NCBI GenBank assembly: GCA_017623435.1
Contig: JAGAPD010000009.1
Coordinates: forward strand, 32,887 to 96,886
DNA from: Clostridia bacterium
GTDB taxonomy: Bacteria; Bacillota; Clostridia; Christensenellales; Pumilibacteraceae
Length of the DNA stretch: 64,000 nucleotides
Reading direction: 5' to 3'
How positions within the stretch are numbered: the first letter of the stretch is position 1; every line of letters starts with the position of its first letter. Below the pieces are notes generated by a model. That model was not told the DNA's origin, did no database searches, and saw nothing but the letters and a program-made list of their open reading frames with translations. The position numbers and the translations under genes are program-made. Of the stretch, positions 25,920 through 33,732 are shown in pieces.

Positions 25920-27545
25920 ATGAGTGAAGACATGAACAACAACGTTCAAGAAACCACCGAAACTACCGCAACGCCTGAAAAGAAAACCTTTGGCAAGCGT
26001 CTTGACGGATTTTTCGGTATCACGGCTCGTGGAAGCTCGTTCAGAACGGAAATCGTTGCAGGTATCGTTACTTTCCTTGCAATGTGCTACATTCTGACGG
26101 TAAACCCCAACCAGTTCTTCTACGCAGGTACTGCTGACGGAAGATGGACCGCCGTGTTTATGGCAACCGCGTTCGGTGCTATTATCGGTACGCTTTTGAT
26201 GGCTTTTTGGGCAAAACTTCCCCTTGCACAGGCTTCTGGTATGGGACTTAACTCGCTGGTTGGTACTATTATCGGTGGTGGCATTGGCTCATTCAGTATT
26301 TACGTATTTGAATTCAGCCTTGCTAACGCTATGGCAATGGTACTTATCTCGGGTGTGCTTTTCCTTCTTCTTTCGGTTATTTCGATTAAAGGAAAATCCC
26401 TTCGTCAATATATTTTCGAAGGCATCCCCGCAGGTATTCGTACTGCTATCCCCGTAGGTATCGGCTTGTTCATTGCGTACATCGGTTTCCAAAACGCAGG
26501 CGTTATCGTAACCAACGGCTTTACCCAAGTAGGTATGATTGACTTTACGAACTGGGCTGAACAACTTAAAAACTGGGGTCAATTGATTCCTGGTACTGTT
26601 CCTGGTGAGTCTATTCAAATCAATGCTGTTTATGCTACCGTTCAATCCGCAATCGTTTGCTTGGTAGGTCTTATCCTTATCGCAGTTCTTTCGCATTGCA
26701 AAGTTAAGGGTGCTATCATCTTTGGTATCTTGGGTGCAACCCTTCTTGGTATTCCCCTTGGCGTTACCAACGTTAACATCATTACTGGTTCTGAATCTGG
26801 TATTTCTTGGGCGTTCTGGGAAAACTTCGCTAACTACTTCAGCTTTGGCGAAAACGGCGTATTCGGTATTGCATTTACCGGATTCGGCTTCCCCGAAGGT
26901 TCGCTCTTCACCGTAATCATGCTTATCATTTCTATGTGCATGATTGATATGTTCGATACGATGGGTACTTGCGTAGGTTGCTGTTCCGCTGCTGGTCTTA
27001 TGGACGAGAAGGGTGTTCCCCTTAACTACGACAAGATTATGTACGCTGACTCCATCGCTACCTGCACGGGTGCTATGCTTGGTACTTCTACCGTAACCAC
27101 CTTCGTTGAATCGGGCGCAGGCGTAGCTGCAGGCGGAAAGACCGGTCTTACCGCTCTTACTACCGCAATTATGTTCTTCCTTGCAATCTTCCTTCTTCCC
27201 GTATTCGCTATGATTCCCAGCGCAGCGGCTGCATCCGCGCTTATTTACGTTGGCGTGCTCATGATGAAGGGCGTTAAGAACATTAATTTCAGCGATATCC
27301 GCGTAGCAGTTCCCGCTTTCCTTGCAATCGCAATTATGCCCCTTGGCTATTCGATTACGAAGGGTATCGGTATGGCTATTCTTTCTTACGTTGTTATCAG
27401 CGTAATCGCTTACGTTATTGATATCATTAAGTACGCAGTATCCAAGAAAGAAGATAAGGTTAAACCCGCTTGGGAAGTATCTATCGTTACGATTATCGTA
27501 GCAGTTCTCTTCGTGGTTTACTTCTTCGTTCCCACCGTACTTTAA
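25920..27545 (+). CDS. pbuG: Guanine/hypoxanthine permease, NCS2/AzgA-like
   Basis: This 541-residue membrane transporter takes up purine bases with protons. It has about 13-14 hydrophobic segments. Signature stretches are GMGLNSLVGTIIGGG, DMFDTMGTCVG and VTTFVESGAGVAAGGKTGLT, the last typical of the AzgA/PbuG branch (COG2252). The ATG at 25920 has AGGAG eight bases upstream; a GTG at 25911 touches that site and is unlikely. The guanine riboswitch in the leader supports the substrate. Codon use is dominated by the CTT and GTT codons of a highly expressed host gene. The symbol is by analogy with B. subtilis. Confidence 0.88.
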   Translation: MSEDMNNNVQETTETTATPEKKTFGKRLDGFFGITARGSSFRTEIVAGIVTFLAMCYILTVNPNQFFYAGTADGRWTAVFMATAFGAIIGTLLMAFWAKLPLAQASGMGLNSLVGTIIGGGIGSFSIYVFEFSLANAMAMVLISGVLFLLLSVISIKGKSLRQYIFEGIPAGIRTAIPVGIGLFIAYIGFQNAGVIVTNGFTQVGMIDFTNWAEQLKNWGQLIPGTVPGESIQINAVYATVQSAIVCLVGLILIAVLSHCKVKGAIIFGILGATLLGIPLGVTNVNIITGSESGISWAFWENFANYFSFGENGVFGIAFTGFGFPEGSLFTVIMLIISMCMIDMFDTMGTCVGCCSAAGLMDEKGVPLNYDKIMYADSIATCTGAMLGTSTVTTFVESGAGVAAGGKTGLTALTTAIMFFLAIFLLPVFAMIPSAAAASALIYVGVLMMKGVKNINFSDIRVAVPAFLAIAIMPLGYSITKGIGMAILSYVVISVIAYVIDIIKYAVSKKEDKVKPAWEVSIVTIIVAVLFVVYFFVPTVL

Positions 27546-27570
27546 TTTTCGGCTAATCTAAAAGATTAAC

Positions 27571-27620
27571 ATAAAACAAAAGGAGTTCGGAGCTTTGCGC
27601 CCGGGCTCTTTTTGTTTTAT
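27571..27620 (+). terminator. Terminator of permease gene
   Basis: ATAAAACAAAAGGAG (27571-27585) pairs with CTCTTTTTGTTTTAT (27606-27620), with one G:T pair. This long stem contains a T-rich 3' arm. Confidence 0.7.
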
Positions 27621-27707
27621 GGTCGCGCTCGCTCCGTGTAATTTTATTCTTGAAGGGTGTATAATATTGGTGTTTTTTAAAAAAATATGTATATTATACT
27701 TATTTTA

Positions 27708-27737
27708 TTGACAACGCAAAAAATAATGTGTTAAAAT
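27708..27737 (+). promoter_or_regulatory. Promoter of gdhA
   Basis: TTGACA (27708-27713), an 18-base spacer and TAAAAT (27732-27737) lie 71 bases before the gdhA start. A short hairpin ATTAG/CTAAT follows in the leader. Confidence 0.8.
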
Positions 27738-27808
27738 AACCGCAAAGAAGAATTAGTGAAAGTGCTAATCTCCGTTTGATTAATCTTTTAAAAGGCAGGT
27801 ACAATGCT

Positions 27809-29158
27809 ATGTTTAAAAATCAATATCTTAACGAACTTATGGAAAGGGTAGAGAAGAGAAACCCGAACGAGCCTGAATTTCATCAGACCGTAAAGGAAGT
27901 GCTTGAATCTATCGAGCCCGTCGTTACCGCAAACCCCGACTATATCACTTCGGGCGTTTTGGAGCGTATGGTCGAGCCCGAACGCATCATTAAATTCCGC
28001 GTTCCCTGGGTGGACGACAACGGAAAGGTTCAGGTAAACAGAGGATTCAGAATCCAGTTCAATAGCGCAATCGGACCGTACAAGGGTGGACTTCGTTTCC
28101 ATCCGTCCGTAAACGAAAGTATCATTAAATTCCTTGGCTTTGAGCAGACCTTCAAAAACAGCCTTACCACGCTCCCTATGGGTGGCGGTAAAGGTGGCGC
28201 TGACTTTGATCCCAAGGGTAAATCGGACGGCGAAGTTATGAGATTTTGCCAAAGCTTTATGACCGAGCTTCAGAAATATATCGGCGCTGACACCGACGTT
28301 CCTGCCGGCGATATCGGCGTGGGTGCGAGAGAAATAGGATATCTTTTCGGTCAGTACAAGCGTCTTCGTGACGAGTTCACGGGCGTGCTTACGGGCAAGG
28401 GAATTCCTTACGGTGGCTCGCTTATTCGTCCCGAGGCTACCGGCTACGGCGCGGTTTATTACACCGTAGAAATGCTTAAGTGGCTTGGCGACGATATTAA
28501 GGGAAAGACCTTTGCGATCTCGGGCTTTGGTAACGTTGCTTGGGGTACGGTTAAAAAGGTTACCGAGCTTGGCGGAAAGGTAGTTACCATTTCCGGTCCT
28601 GACGGATACGTATACGACGAGGAGGGTATAACCACTCCCGAAAAAATCAACTATATGCTTGAAATGCGCGCGTCTTGCCGTGACCGCGTTCAGGATTACG
28701 CTGATAAGTTTGGCGTGCCTTTCTTCGCTGGTCAAAAGCCGTGGGGCGTTAAGGCGGACGTTTTGATGCCTTGCGCTACGCAAAACGAGGTTGGTATGGC
28801 AGAGGCTGAAAAAATGGTGGCTAACGGCGTTAAGTACTACGTCGAGGTAGCTAATATGCCCACCACTAACGAGGCTATTGCATATCTTAAAGCAAATGGC
28901 GTGACCGTTGCTCCGTCTAAGGCGGTTAACGCTGGTGGCGTTGCCGTTTCGGGCCTTGAAATGTCGCAAAACTCTATGCGTTACAGCTGGTCGGCAGAGG
29001 AAGTTGACGCTAAACTTAAAGACATTATGAAAAACATCTTCCAAAACTCCGCCGCAGCCGCTGAAAAGTACGGTATGAAAGGCGATTTGGTAGCGGGCGC
29101 TAATATCGCAGGCTTTATCAAAGTCGCTGACGCTATGAAAGCCCAAGGCGTTTGTTAG
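27809..29158 (+). CDS. gdhA: Glutamate dehydrogenase
   Basis: This 449-residue enzyme interconverts 2-oxoglutarate plus ammonia and glutamate, linking carbon and nitrogen metabolism in the cytoplasm. The length and sequence fit the hexameric small-subunit class. Motifs are GGLRFHPSVN, MGGGKGGADFDPKGKSDGE with the catalytic lysine, PAGDIGVGAREIGYLFGQY, and the Rossmann motif GFGNVAWGT. I chose the ATG at 27809 with GGCAGG nine bases upstream. An out-of-frame ATG at 27804 and an in-frame start at 27776 are less likely. Cofactor choice (NADPH or NADH) cannot be settled by eye. It is a single-gene transcript. Confidence 0.95.
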   Translation: MFKNQYLNELMERVEKRNPNEPEFHQTVKEVLESIEPVVTANPDYITSGVLERMVEPERIIKFRVPWVDDNGKVQVNRGFRIQFNSAIGPYKGGLRFHPSVNESIIKFLGFEQTFKNSLTTLPMGGGKGGADFDPKGKSDGEVMRFCQSFMTELQKYIGADTDVPAGDIGVGAREIGYLFGQYKRLRDEFTGVLTGKGIPYGGSLIRPEATGYGAVYYTVEMLKWLGDDIKGKTFAISGFGNVAWGTVKKVTELGGKVVTISGPDGYVYDEEGITTPEKINYMLEMRASCRDRVQDYADKFGVPFFAGQKPWGVKADVLMPCATQNEVGMAEAEKMVANGVKYYVEVANMPTTNEAIAYLKANGVTVAPSKAVNAGGVAVSGLEMSQNSMRYSWSAEEVDAKLKDIMKNIFQNSAAAAEKYGMKGDLVAGANIAGFIKVADAMKAQGVC

Positions 29159-29191
29159 TTTGGGCGTTTGGGCTCACTTGCAATATCCTAT

Positions 29192-29943
29192 TGATTTTTC
29201 CACCGAAGGTGGTTTAGTAGGCTTGTGTTAATGTGAACGGTTTTAAGACCATACCGATTTTTTTGACCATTCGGTATGGTCTTTTTGTTTGCAAATAACG
29301 GCGGCAGCAAGCCACCGCCCTACGGGGTTGAACAAAAGGTTACGTCGTATTTATAGCCTCCCTCCGAGAGGGAGGGGGACCGCTTGCGGTGGAAGGAGCC
29401 TACTACTGCAAAAGATATTTTCGCAAAAAATATACGACCAAACGATAAACGGACGATTCTTGAATCGCCCCTACGATTTGTCTGTGTGGTATGGACGTTA
29501 TTTAGTGCGCTGTCATTCTCGAGCGCAAGCGAAGAATCTAGCGCACGGTGGCAGACGATTCGTGCCCTACGATTTACCCAAACGGCAAGTGGTGTAGTGG
29601 CCTCCATCTGACGAGGGAGGTGGCACGCGCCAGCGTGACGGAGGGAGAGCCGTCAAAGACGGTTTAGTAGGCACGGAAAAGAGTGTACGGGTTGTAGACC
29701 TACGCCAACAGGTTTGACCGAGCGGTGTGGTCGTATTACTAATCAAGCTTTGCTTGTAGGCGCGGAATATGGTGTACGGGTTTAAGACCTGTGCTAATCC
29801 TTTTGACCGTGCGGTAACGGCGGCAGCAAGCCACCGCCCTACGGGTACGACCATAGGATAAACAGGCATAAAAGCCTCCCTTGTGTAAAGGGAGGATGAC
29901 CGCGTTAGCGGTGGAAGGATTGTCGTTTGCAAAAAAAGTGTCG
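29192..29943. repeat. Intergenic repeat mosaic 1
   Basis: This region holds no convincing gene. It is a chain of short palindromic modules. GGCGGcaGCaaGCcaCCGCC repeats lie at 29299-29324 and 29817-29843. A CCTCCCTCC/GGAGGGAGG module with GACCGCTTGCGGT lies at 29356-29398, and a related one at 29872-29922. GGACGATTCTTGAATCGCCCC is at about 29451-29471. A GTCATTCTCGAGCG...GAAGAATCT module is at 29512-29539. A CCTCCATC...GGAGGGAGAG module lies at 29601-29649, and CCGTCaaaGACGG plus TTTAGTAGGC at 29650-29672. A roughly 90-base unit with GACCTACGC, GCGGTGTGGTC and CAAGCTTTGCTTG covers 29673-29763. All recur elsewhere in the window. Confidence 0.85.
29245..29286 (+). terminator. gdhA terminator built from repeat sequence
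   Basis: AAGACCATACCGA (29245-29257) and TCGGTATGGTCTT (29271-29283) form a perfect 13-bp stem followed by T residues. The same ACCATACC / GGTATGGT arms occur in the intergenic repeat at 51000-51037, so this terminator appears to derive from, or to have seeded, the repeat family. Confidence 0.85.
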
Positions 29944-30026
29944 TTATTAATTTAACGGCACTTTTTTATTTTTGTAAAAATTCACATTTTTTTATAAATG
30001 GTGACAACCCGTATTCACTATTACTG

Positions 30027-30035
30027 TGATATAAT
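30027..30035 (+). promoter_or_regulatory. Extended -10 promoter
   Basis: TGATATAAT (30027-30035) is an extended -10 element. It lacks a -35 box at normal spacing; GTGACA at 30001 is 23 bases away. It should drive the two small genes at 30105 and 30290. Confidence 0.55.
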
Positions 30036-30104
30036 GTGTTCGTAAATAAAAAAACCAGTTCATTTTTTGCGAGAGTGCGAATATAATTTAAGGAGGTAAG
30101 CAAT

Positions 30105-30278
30105 ATGTTTGTTGAAAAGAACGGAGAAGTTTATGCGGTTAAGGAAAGCAAGGTTTCGTGGACGATTATTGCGCCTTCTTTGTACGGCGACGAAACGGTA
30201 ACGTTTTGCGTGCGCAAGGTGGACTGCGGAACGATTGACGCGCTCAAAAATTTCATTTGGGCGAATAGTGCGTTTTAA
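30105..30278 (+). CDS. Small protein, unknown (57 aa)
   Basis: This 57-residue reading frame starts with AAGGAGG and an ATG eight bases later. It encodes a compact, probably beta-rich protein (WTIIAPSLYGDETVTFCVRK, then a C-terminal helix). It is followed after 11 bases by another small gene that has its own AAGGAG, so the two form an operon. No family is recognised. Confidence 0.65.
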   Translation: MFVEKNGEVYAVKESKVSWTIIAPSLYGDETVTFCVRKVDCGTIDALKNFIWANSAF

Positions 30279-30289
30279 GGAGCGGAGTT

Positions 30290-30577
30290 ATGTTTGAAAA
30301 GTATAAGGTTAGAAAAACGGTTTTGGGCGTTCGTGAGATTGCTGAGATTTTTATGTGCGACAAACAAACTGCGCGTTTGGTCATTGCCGAAATCAAAAAT
30401 TATTCCCGTATCGAAAAGAGAAAGAACAAGGTAAACGCGCGCGATTACCTATTCTTTACTATGCAAATGCCCGTAGACCGTCTTCGTGAGTTTGCAAAAA
30501 GCTTACAGCCAGCGTCCGAGCAGTTGCCCGTCAGCGAAAATCCGCTTTCGCGCGTGTCCATTCCCCAAGCGTTATGA
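30290..30577 (+). CDS. Small helix-turn-helix-like protein
   Basis: This 95-residue basic protein has a probable DNA-binding helix-turn-helix: TVLGVREIAEIFMCDKQTAR followed by LVIAEIKNYSRIEKRKNKVN. It resembles excisionase or MerR-like winged helices found on mobile elements. AAGGAGCGGAG precedes the ATG. It is the second gene of a two-gene operon, upstream of a repeat mosaic and tRNA-Leu. The DNA target is unknown. Confidence 0.6.
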   Translation: MFEKYKVRKTVLGVREIAEIFMCDKQTARLVIAEIKNYSRIEKRKNKVNARDYLFFTMQMPVDRLREFAKSLQPASEQLPVSENPLSRVSIPQAL

Positions 30578-30627
30578 AAGTAAAACGGTGCTGAATAAGT
30601 ACCGTTTTTTGTTTGCGTATTTTAAAA

Positions 30628-30905
30628 CAACGGGCGGATACTATCCGCCCCTACAATACGACCGTACGGCTTATGCCCCCCCACTTGTCATTCTGAACGA
30701 AGTGAAGAATCTAAACGGTGTATAAACGAAATGGGCATATAATAAACCGAATGCGCATATAAACCCGTTAGATCCTTCGACAAGCTCAGGATGACACCGT
30801 AGTTTGACCAAAGTAAAACACAAAGGTTGTAGTTGCCTCCATCTGTCGAGGGAGGTGGCACGCGCCAGCGTGACGGAGGGAGAGACCACCAAAGGTGTTT
30901 AGTAA
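30628..30905. repeat. Intergenic repeat mosaic 2
   Basis: Between 30578 and 30940 no gene is visible. GGGCGGAT (30632-30639) and ATCCGCCC (30643-30650) form a hairpin ending in CTAC. A 110-base element with inverted ends follows at 30687-30796. A CCTCCATCTGTCGAGGGAGG module with GGCACGCGCCAGCGTGACGG covers 30836-30884 and matches 29601-29649 almost exactly. ACCACCaaaGGTGTTTAGTA ends the block. Confidence 0.8.
30687..30796. mobile_element. 110-base MITE-like element with inverted ends
   Basis: The left end GTCATTCTGAACGAAGTGAA (30687-30706) runs on to GAATCT. The right end, read in reverse complement, starts GTCATCCTGAGCTTGTCGAA and runs on to GGATCT. The ends are therefore imperfect inverted repeats of 26 bases around about 58 AT-rich bases with no coding capacity. 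Such ends are common in non-autonomous repeats of gut bacteria. No target-site duplication is obvious. Confidence 0.6.
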
Positions 30906-30943
30906 CTTGGTAAAAGATAATTGCGTAACTCAAGCGTTTTTTA

Positions 30944-30972
30944 TTGACAAAACACTCAAAAAATAGTAAAAT
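30944..30972 (+). promoter_or_regulatory. Promoter of tRNA-Leu
   Basis: TTGACA (30944-30949), a 17-base spacer and TAAAAT (30967-30972) lie 12 bases before the tRNA. Confidence 0.85.
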
Positions 30973-30984
30973 ACTTACGGTTAT

Positions 30985-31070
30985 GCGGAGGTGGCGGAAC
31001 TGGCAGACGCGCTAGTTTCAGACGCTAGTGGTTAATTCTCGTGTGGGTTCGAATCCCATCTTCCGCACCA
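30985..31070 (+). tRNA. tRNA-Leu (anticodon CAG)
   Basis: The acceptor arm GCGGAGG pairs with CTTCCGC. The anticodon stem-loop is CTAGT TTCAGAC GCTAG, with CAG at 31019-31021, which decodes CTG. The long variable arm (GGTTAATTCTCGT) marks a class II tRNA. The T arm contains GGTTCGAATCC, and the encoded CCA is at 31068-31070. It has its own promoter and a strong terminator. Confidence 0.95.
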
Positions 31071-31107
31071 AAATTAAATGGCAGGCAAACGCCTGTCATT
31101 TAATTTT
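31070..31107 (+). terminator. Terminator of tRNA-Leu
   Basis: AAAATTAAATGGCAGGC (31070-31086) and GCCTGTCATTTAATTTT (31091-31107) form a 17-bp stem with one G:T pair and a 4-base loop. Confidence 0.8.
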
Positions 31108-31127
31108 GTGTCAGGGCATTGAGGTGA

Positions 31128-31211
31128 GGACTCTGCGCGAGAGTGCGCAGAAGTTCGCGGTCGCATAGCGACCAAGGGAAACGGAGTTTCCTGCTATTCC
31201 ATCTTCCGCAC
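31128..31211 (+). repeat. Three tandem hairpins ending in a tRNA 3'-end copy
   Basis: In 31108-31386 no gene is visible. Three adjacent hairpins occur: CTGCGC/GCGCAG (about 31132-31149), GGTCGC/GCGACC (about 31159-31173) and GGAAAC/GTTTCC (about 31177-31191). They are followed by CCATCTTCCGCAC (31199-31211), an exact copy of the 13 bases at 31056-31068 in the tRNA 3' end. This may be an attachment-site scar or a structured RNA tail. Confidence 0.55.
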
Positions 31212-31341
31212 TACGATTGGACGATAATTTCGATACAAGAAAAGTATCAAAATTACCGTCTTTTTTAGGCCGAGTCTACTTTTTTACTCAACTAATTCTT
31301 TAAAATTGTTTTCACGATTAGTTAGTTTTTGCGGTAAAGAC

Positions 31342-31370
31342 TTGAAAATTTTGTCAAAATATGGTATAAT
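31342..31370 (+). promoter_or_regulatory. Promoter of SHOCT/DUF4041 pair
   Basis: TTGAAA (31342-31347), a 17-base spacer and TATAAT (31365-31370) lie 16 bases before the start codon at 31387. Confidence 0.8.
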
Positions 31371-31386
31371 ACAAAAGAGGTGTTTT

Positions 31387-32529
31387 ATGGAACCAAAAGA
31401 GGTTGTTATAATTATAGTTATGGCTTTGATAGGGTTAATTGTTTTGATTTTAGCTATTTTATATTTTAAACACAAGAAAATTGTTATTGATAATAGTGCC
31501 TTGTATGAAAAAATACAACTAATAAATCGTAAATATTCCTTTGATTATAGTATAAAGCCAGTTTTATCTTTTAGCCAAGTTTGTAAAAGTAAACGGGGTT
31601 TGGAAAATTTTGATTTTGAAAAGAATCTGCAAAAAATAATAGCTGATAACCTTACATATTATCAACATATAATCAATAATCTTCGCAATAATTCAAAACT
31701 GTGGGTTGCATATAACGACGAATATAGGAGTATTGAAAGTTATTCAACGCAAGAAAGTATTAAGGATGTAAAGTTGTCGTTCAAAATTTTTAATTGGCAC
31801 GAAAAACTTTTGTATAAAAGTTTGATTTTAAAAAAGCCAACAACGGCTATTAGTGTTAAATACGTTGCGACTTATACTAGTCCTGCGGGAAAAAACAGTT
31901 ATAAATTAGATAAAAATTTTTCTCATTGTCAATTTGAAAGTTTATTAAATGAAATAGTTGATAGAATAAGAGAAAAAGAGTTAAAAGAGAAAGAAAAAGA
32001 ACAAAGACGTATTGAAAGGGAACAGCGGTATGATAAGGTAAGAAAAGAAAAGAATATGCAAAAACGCGAAGATCGTCTTGCGGAAAAGGAAGCGTTGTAT
32101 GGTAGTATAGAGACAAGAGAAAGATCTTTGGAGCGGCGCGAAGATCGTCTTGCGGAAAAGGAAGCGTTGTATGGTAGTATAGAGATAAGAGAAAGAGCTT
32201 TAGGACGGCGCGAAGATCGTCTCGCAGAAAAGGAAGAAGCTTACGGAAGTGTGGAATCTTGGGAACGGCATCTTGCAAAACGAGAAGAAACTCTTTCGCG
32301 ACGAGAAGAAACTCTTTCGCGACGAGAAGAAGAATTTTTGGTTGCTACTCGTGGACATATTTATGCCGTATCAGATAGCCCTATACCTGTCGAAGTTGAA
32401 CAACCTAAGTCCGAAACAAGAGAAGAGGCATTATCTACTTGGAGTAAAATGAAACGATTGAAAAAAGCTTATGATAACGGCGAAATTACATATGAGGAAT
32501 ATAATGAAAAACGTAAAAATTTGCTATAA
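31387..32529 (+). CDS. Membrane-anchored coiled-coil protein with SHOCT-like end
   Basis: This 380-residue protein has an N-terminal membrane segment (about 6-28) and a globular part to about residue 180. A highly charged coiled coil follows, with three near-identical repeats of about 28 residues (REDRLAEKEALYGSIE) and then RREETLS repeats. The C-terminus (MKRLKKAYDNGEITYEEYNE) matches the SHOCT helical hairpin. I chose the ATG at 31387 with AAGAGG upstream and its own promoter. The next gene starts eight bases after its stop. The pair is AT-rich relative to the flanks and next to tRNA-Leu, which suggests acquisition. Function unknown. Confidence 0.75.
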   Translation: MEPKEVVIIIVMALIGLIVLILAILYFKHKKIVIDNSALYEKIQLINRKYSFDYSIKPVLSFSQVCKSKRGLENFDFEKNLQKIIADNLTYYQHIINNLRNNSKLWVAYNDEYRSIESYSTQESIKDVKLSFKIFNWHEKLLYKSLILKKPTTAISVKYVATYTSPAGKNSYKLDKNFSHCQFESLLNEIVDRIREKELKEKEKEQRRIEREQRYDKVRKEKNMQKREDRLAEKEALYGSIETRERSLERREDRLAEKEALYGSIEIRERALGRREDRLAEKEEAYGSVESWERHLAKREETLSRREETLSRREEEFLVATRGHIYAVSDSPIPVEVEQPKSETREEALSTWSKMKRLKKAYDNGEITYEEYNEKRKNLL

Positions 32530-32537
32530 GGTGAGTT

Positions 32538-33698
32538 ATGCAAGACGAAACTGAATTGAAAGAAAAAATTGAAGAATTGACAGTTATTAGAGATAATCTT
32601 CGTAAAGAGATTATTCAGCTTGATGACGAAATTTTATTCCAAGACTTTGGTGTTTATAAGCCGCAATATTGTTTCGCGGAGCTTGAGCAATACAAAGAGG
32701 CATTGGAAAATTTGCGAAAAGAGCAAAAAGAAATGATTAAAAAAGGAACGGCTGCTATCTGCACTATGAGTTGGAAAGTCGGTGGTAGCGAAAAAGAAGG
32801 CAAAAAATTTATAGCCGAAAGTATAAAGCAAATCATACGTAATTTTAATTTGGAATGTGATATTTGTATAGATAAAGTTCGATTTAGCACTTATGAAAGT
32901 ACGGAAAATCGAATTTTTAATGCATATGAATCGCAAAATAAATTGAATGAAACGAGCAAAATTGAAATTTCTAATGAGTATTTACAATTAAAATTAAAAG
33001 AACTTGCGTTGGCTTACGAATATAGGCAAAGGAAAAAACAGGAACAAGAAGAACAAAGAGAACTTCGAGAGCAACAACGTGAAGAAGCGCGTGTCGCAAA
33101 GGAAATTGAAGCAAGACGTATTGAGTTTGAAAAAGAACAAGCGCATTACGAAAACGCTCTTAAAAAATTGAACGAGCAGCTCGAAGAGGAAAAAAGCGAA
33201 GTCCGAAAAGAATTTCTTTTAGAGAAGAAACAGGAGCTTGATGATCGTTTATTGGACGTTGATAAGGCGTTGCGGGATTTGGATTATCGAGAAGCAAATC
33301 ATAGGGCAGGTTATGTATATATCATTTCAAATATAGGTGCTTTTGGGGAAAATGTTTATAAAATCGGTATGACAAGAAGATTGGAACCCGAAGAGCGTAT
33401 AGCGGAATTGAGTGGGGCTTCTGTGCCGTTTCGCTTTGATATACATGCTATGATATTTTCTAATGATGCGCCAAAATTGGAAGCGGCCTTACATAATGCC
33501 TTTGCGGATAGAAAAATGAACCTTGTTAACGGACGAAAAGAGTTTTTTATGGTAACGTTAGAAGAAATTAAAAAAGTCGTTCAAGAAAACCACGATAATA
33601 CGGTTGAGTTTTTGAATGTTGCCGAAGCACAACAATACCGTGAAAGTGAAATGATGAGAAAAAGGAAAGATAATCAAAGGGGCGGAAGAGCAGATTAA
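32538..33698 (+). CDS. DUF4041 and T5orf172 (GIY-YIG-like) domain protein
   Basis: This 386-residue protein starts with a coiled coil (1-70) and a DUF4041-like region (about 75-165). A long charged helix follows (165-250). The C-terminal domain (about 254-350) begins GYVYIISNIGAFGENVYKIG and runs to DAPKLEAALHNAFADRKMN and GRKEFF; this is the T5orf172/MUG113 version of the GIY-YIG nuclease fold. Members of this fold occur in phages and mobile or defence loci, and some are nucleases. It is cotranscribed with the membrane coiled-coil protein. The activity is inferred. AT-rich like its partner. Confidence 0.8.
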   Translation: MQDETELKEKIEELTVIRDNLRKEIIQLDDEILFQDFGVYKPQYCFAELEQYKEALENLRKEQKEMIKKGTAAICTMSWKVGGSEKEGKKFIAESIKQIIRNFNLECDICIDKVRFSTYESTENRIFNAYESQNKLNETSKIEISNEYLQLKLKELALAYEYRQRKKQEQEEQRELREQQREEARVAKEIEARRIEFEKEQAHYENALKKLNEQLEEEKSEVRKEFLLEKKQELDDRLLDVDKALRDLDYREANHRAGYVYIISNIGAFGENVYKIGMTRRLEPEERIAELSGASVPFRFDIHAMIFSNDAPKLEAALHNAFADRKMNLVNGRKEFFMVTLEEIKKVVQENHDNTVEFLNVAEAQQYRESEMMRKRKDNQRGGRAD

Positions 33699-33732
33699 AT
33701 TTTTATAGAAAAGCAAGTAACGGAGCGAGAAA

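Noticed and set aside
27788..29146. A long minus-strand reading frame opposite gdhA
   Set aside because: It lies wholly antisense to a clear glutamate dehydrogenase gene, has no ribosome binding site and its composition follows the codon structure of the plus strand.
29192..29943. A CRISPR array in the repeat-rich gap
   Set aside because: The repeats have different lengths and kinds, are not evenly spaced, and no cas gene is near.
32058..32320. The coding tandem repeats as a separate noncoding repeat element
   Set aside because: The repeat keeps the reading frame and encodes a regular coiled coil.
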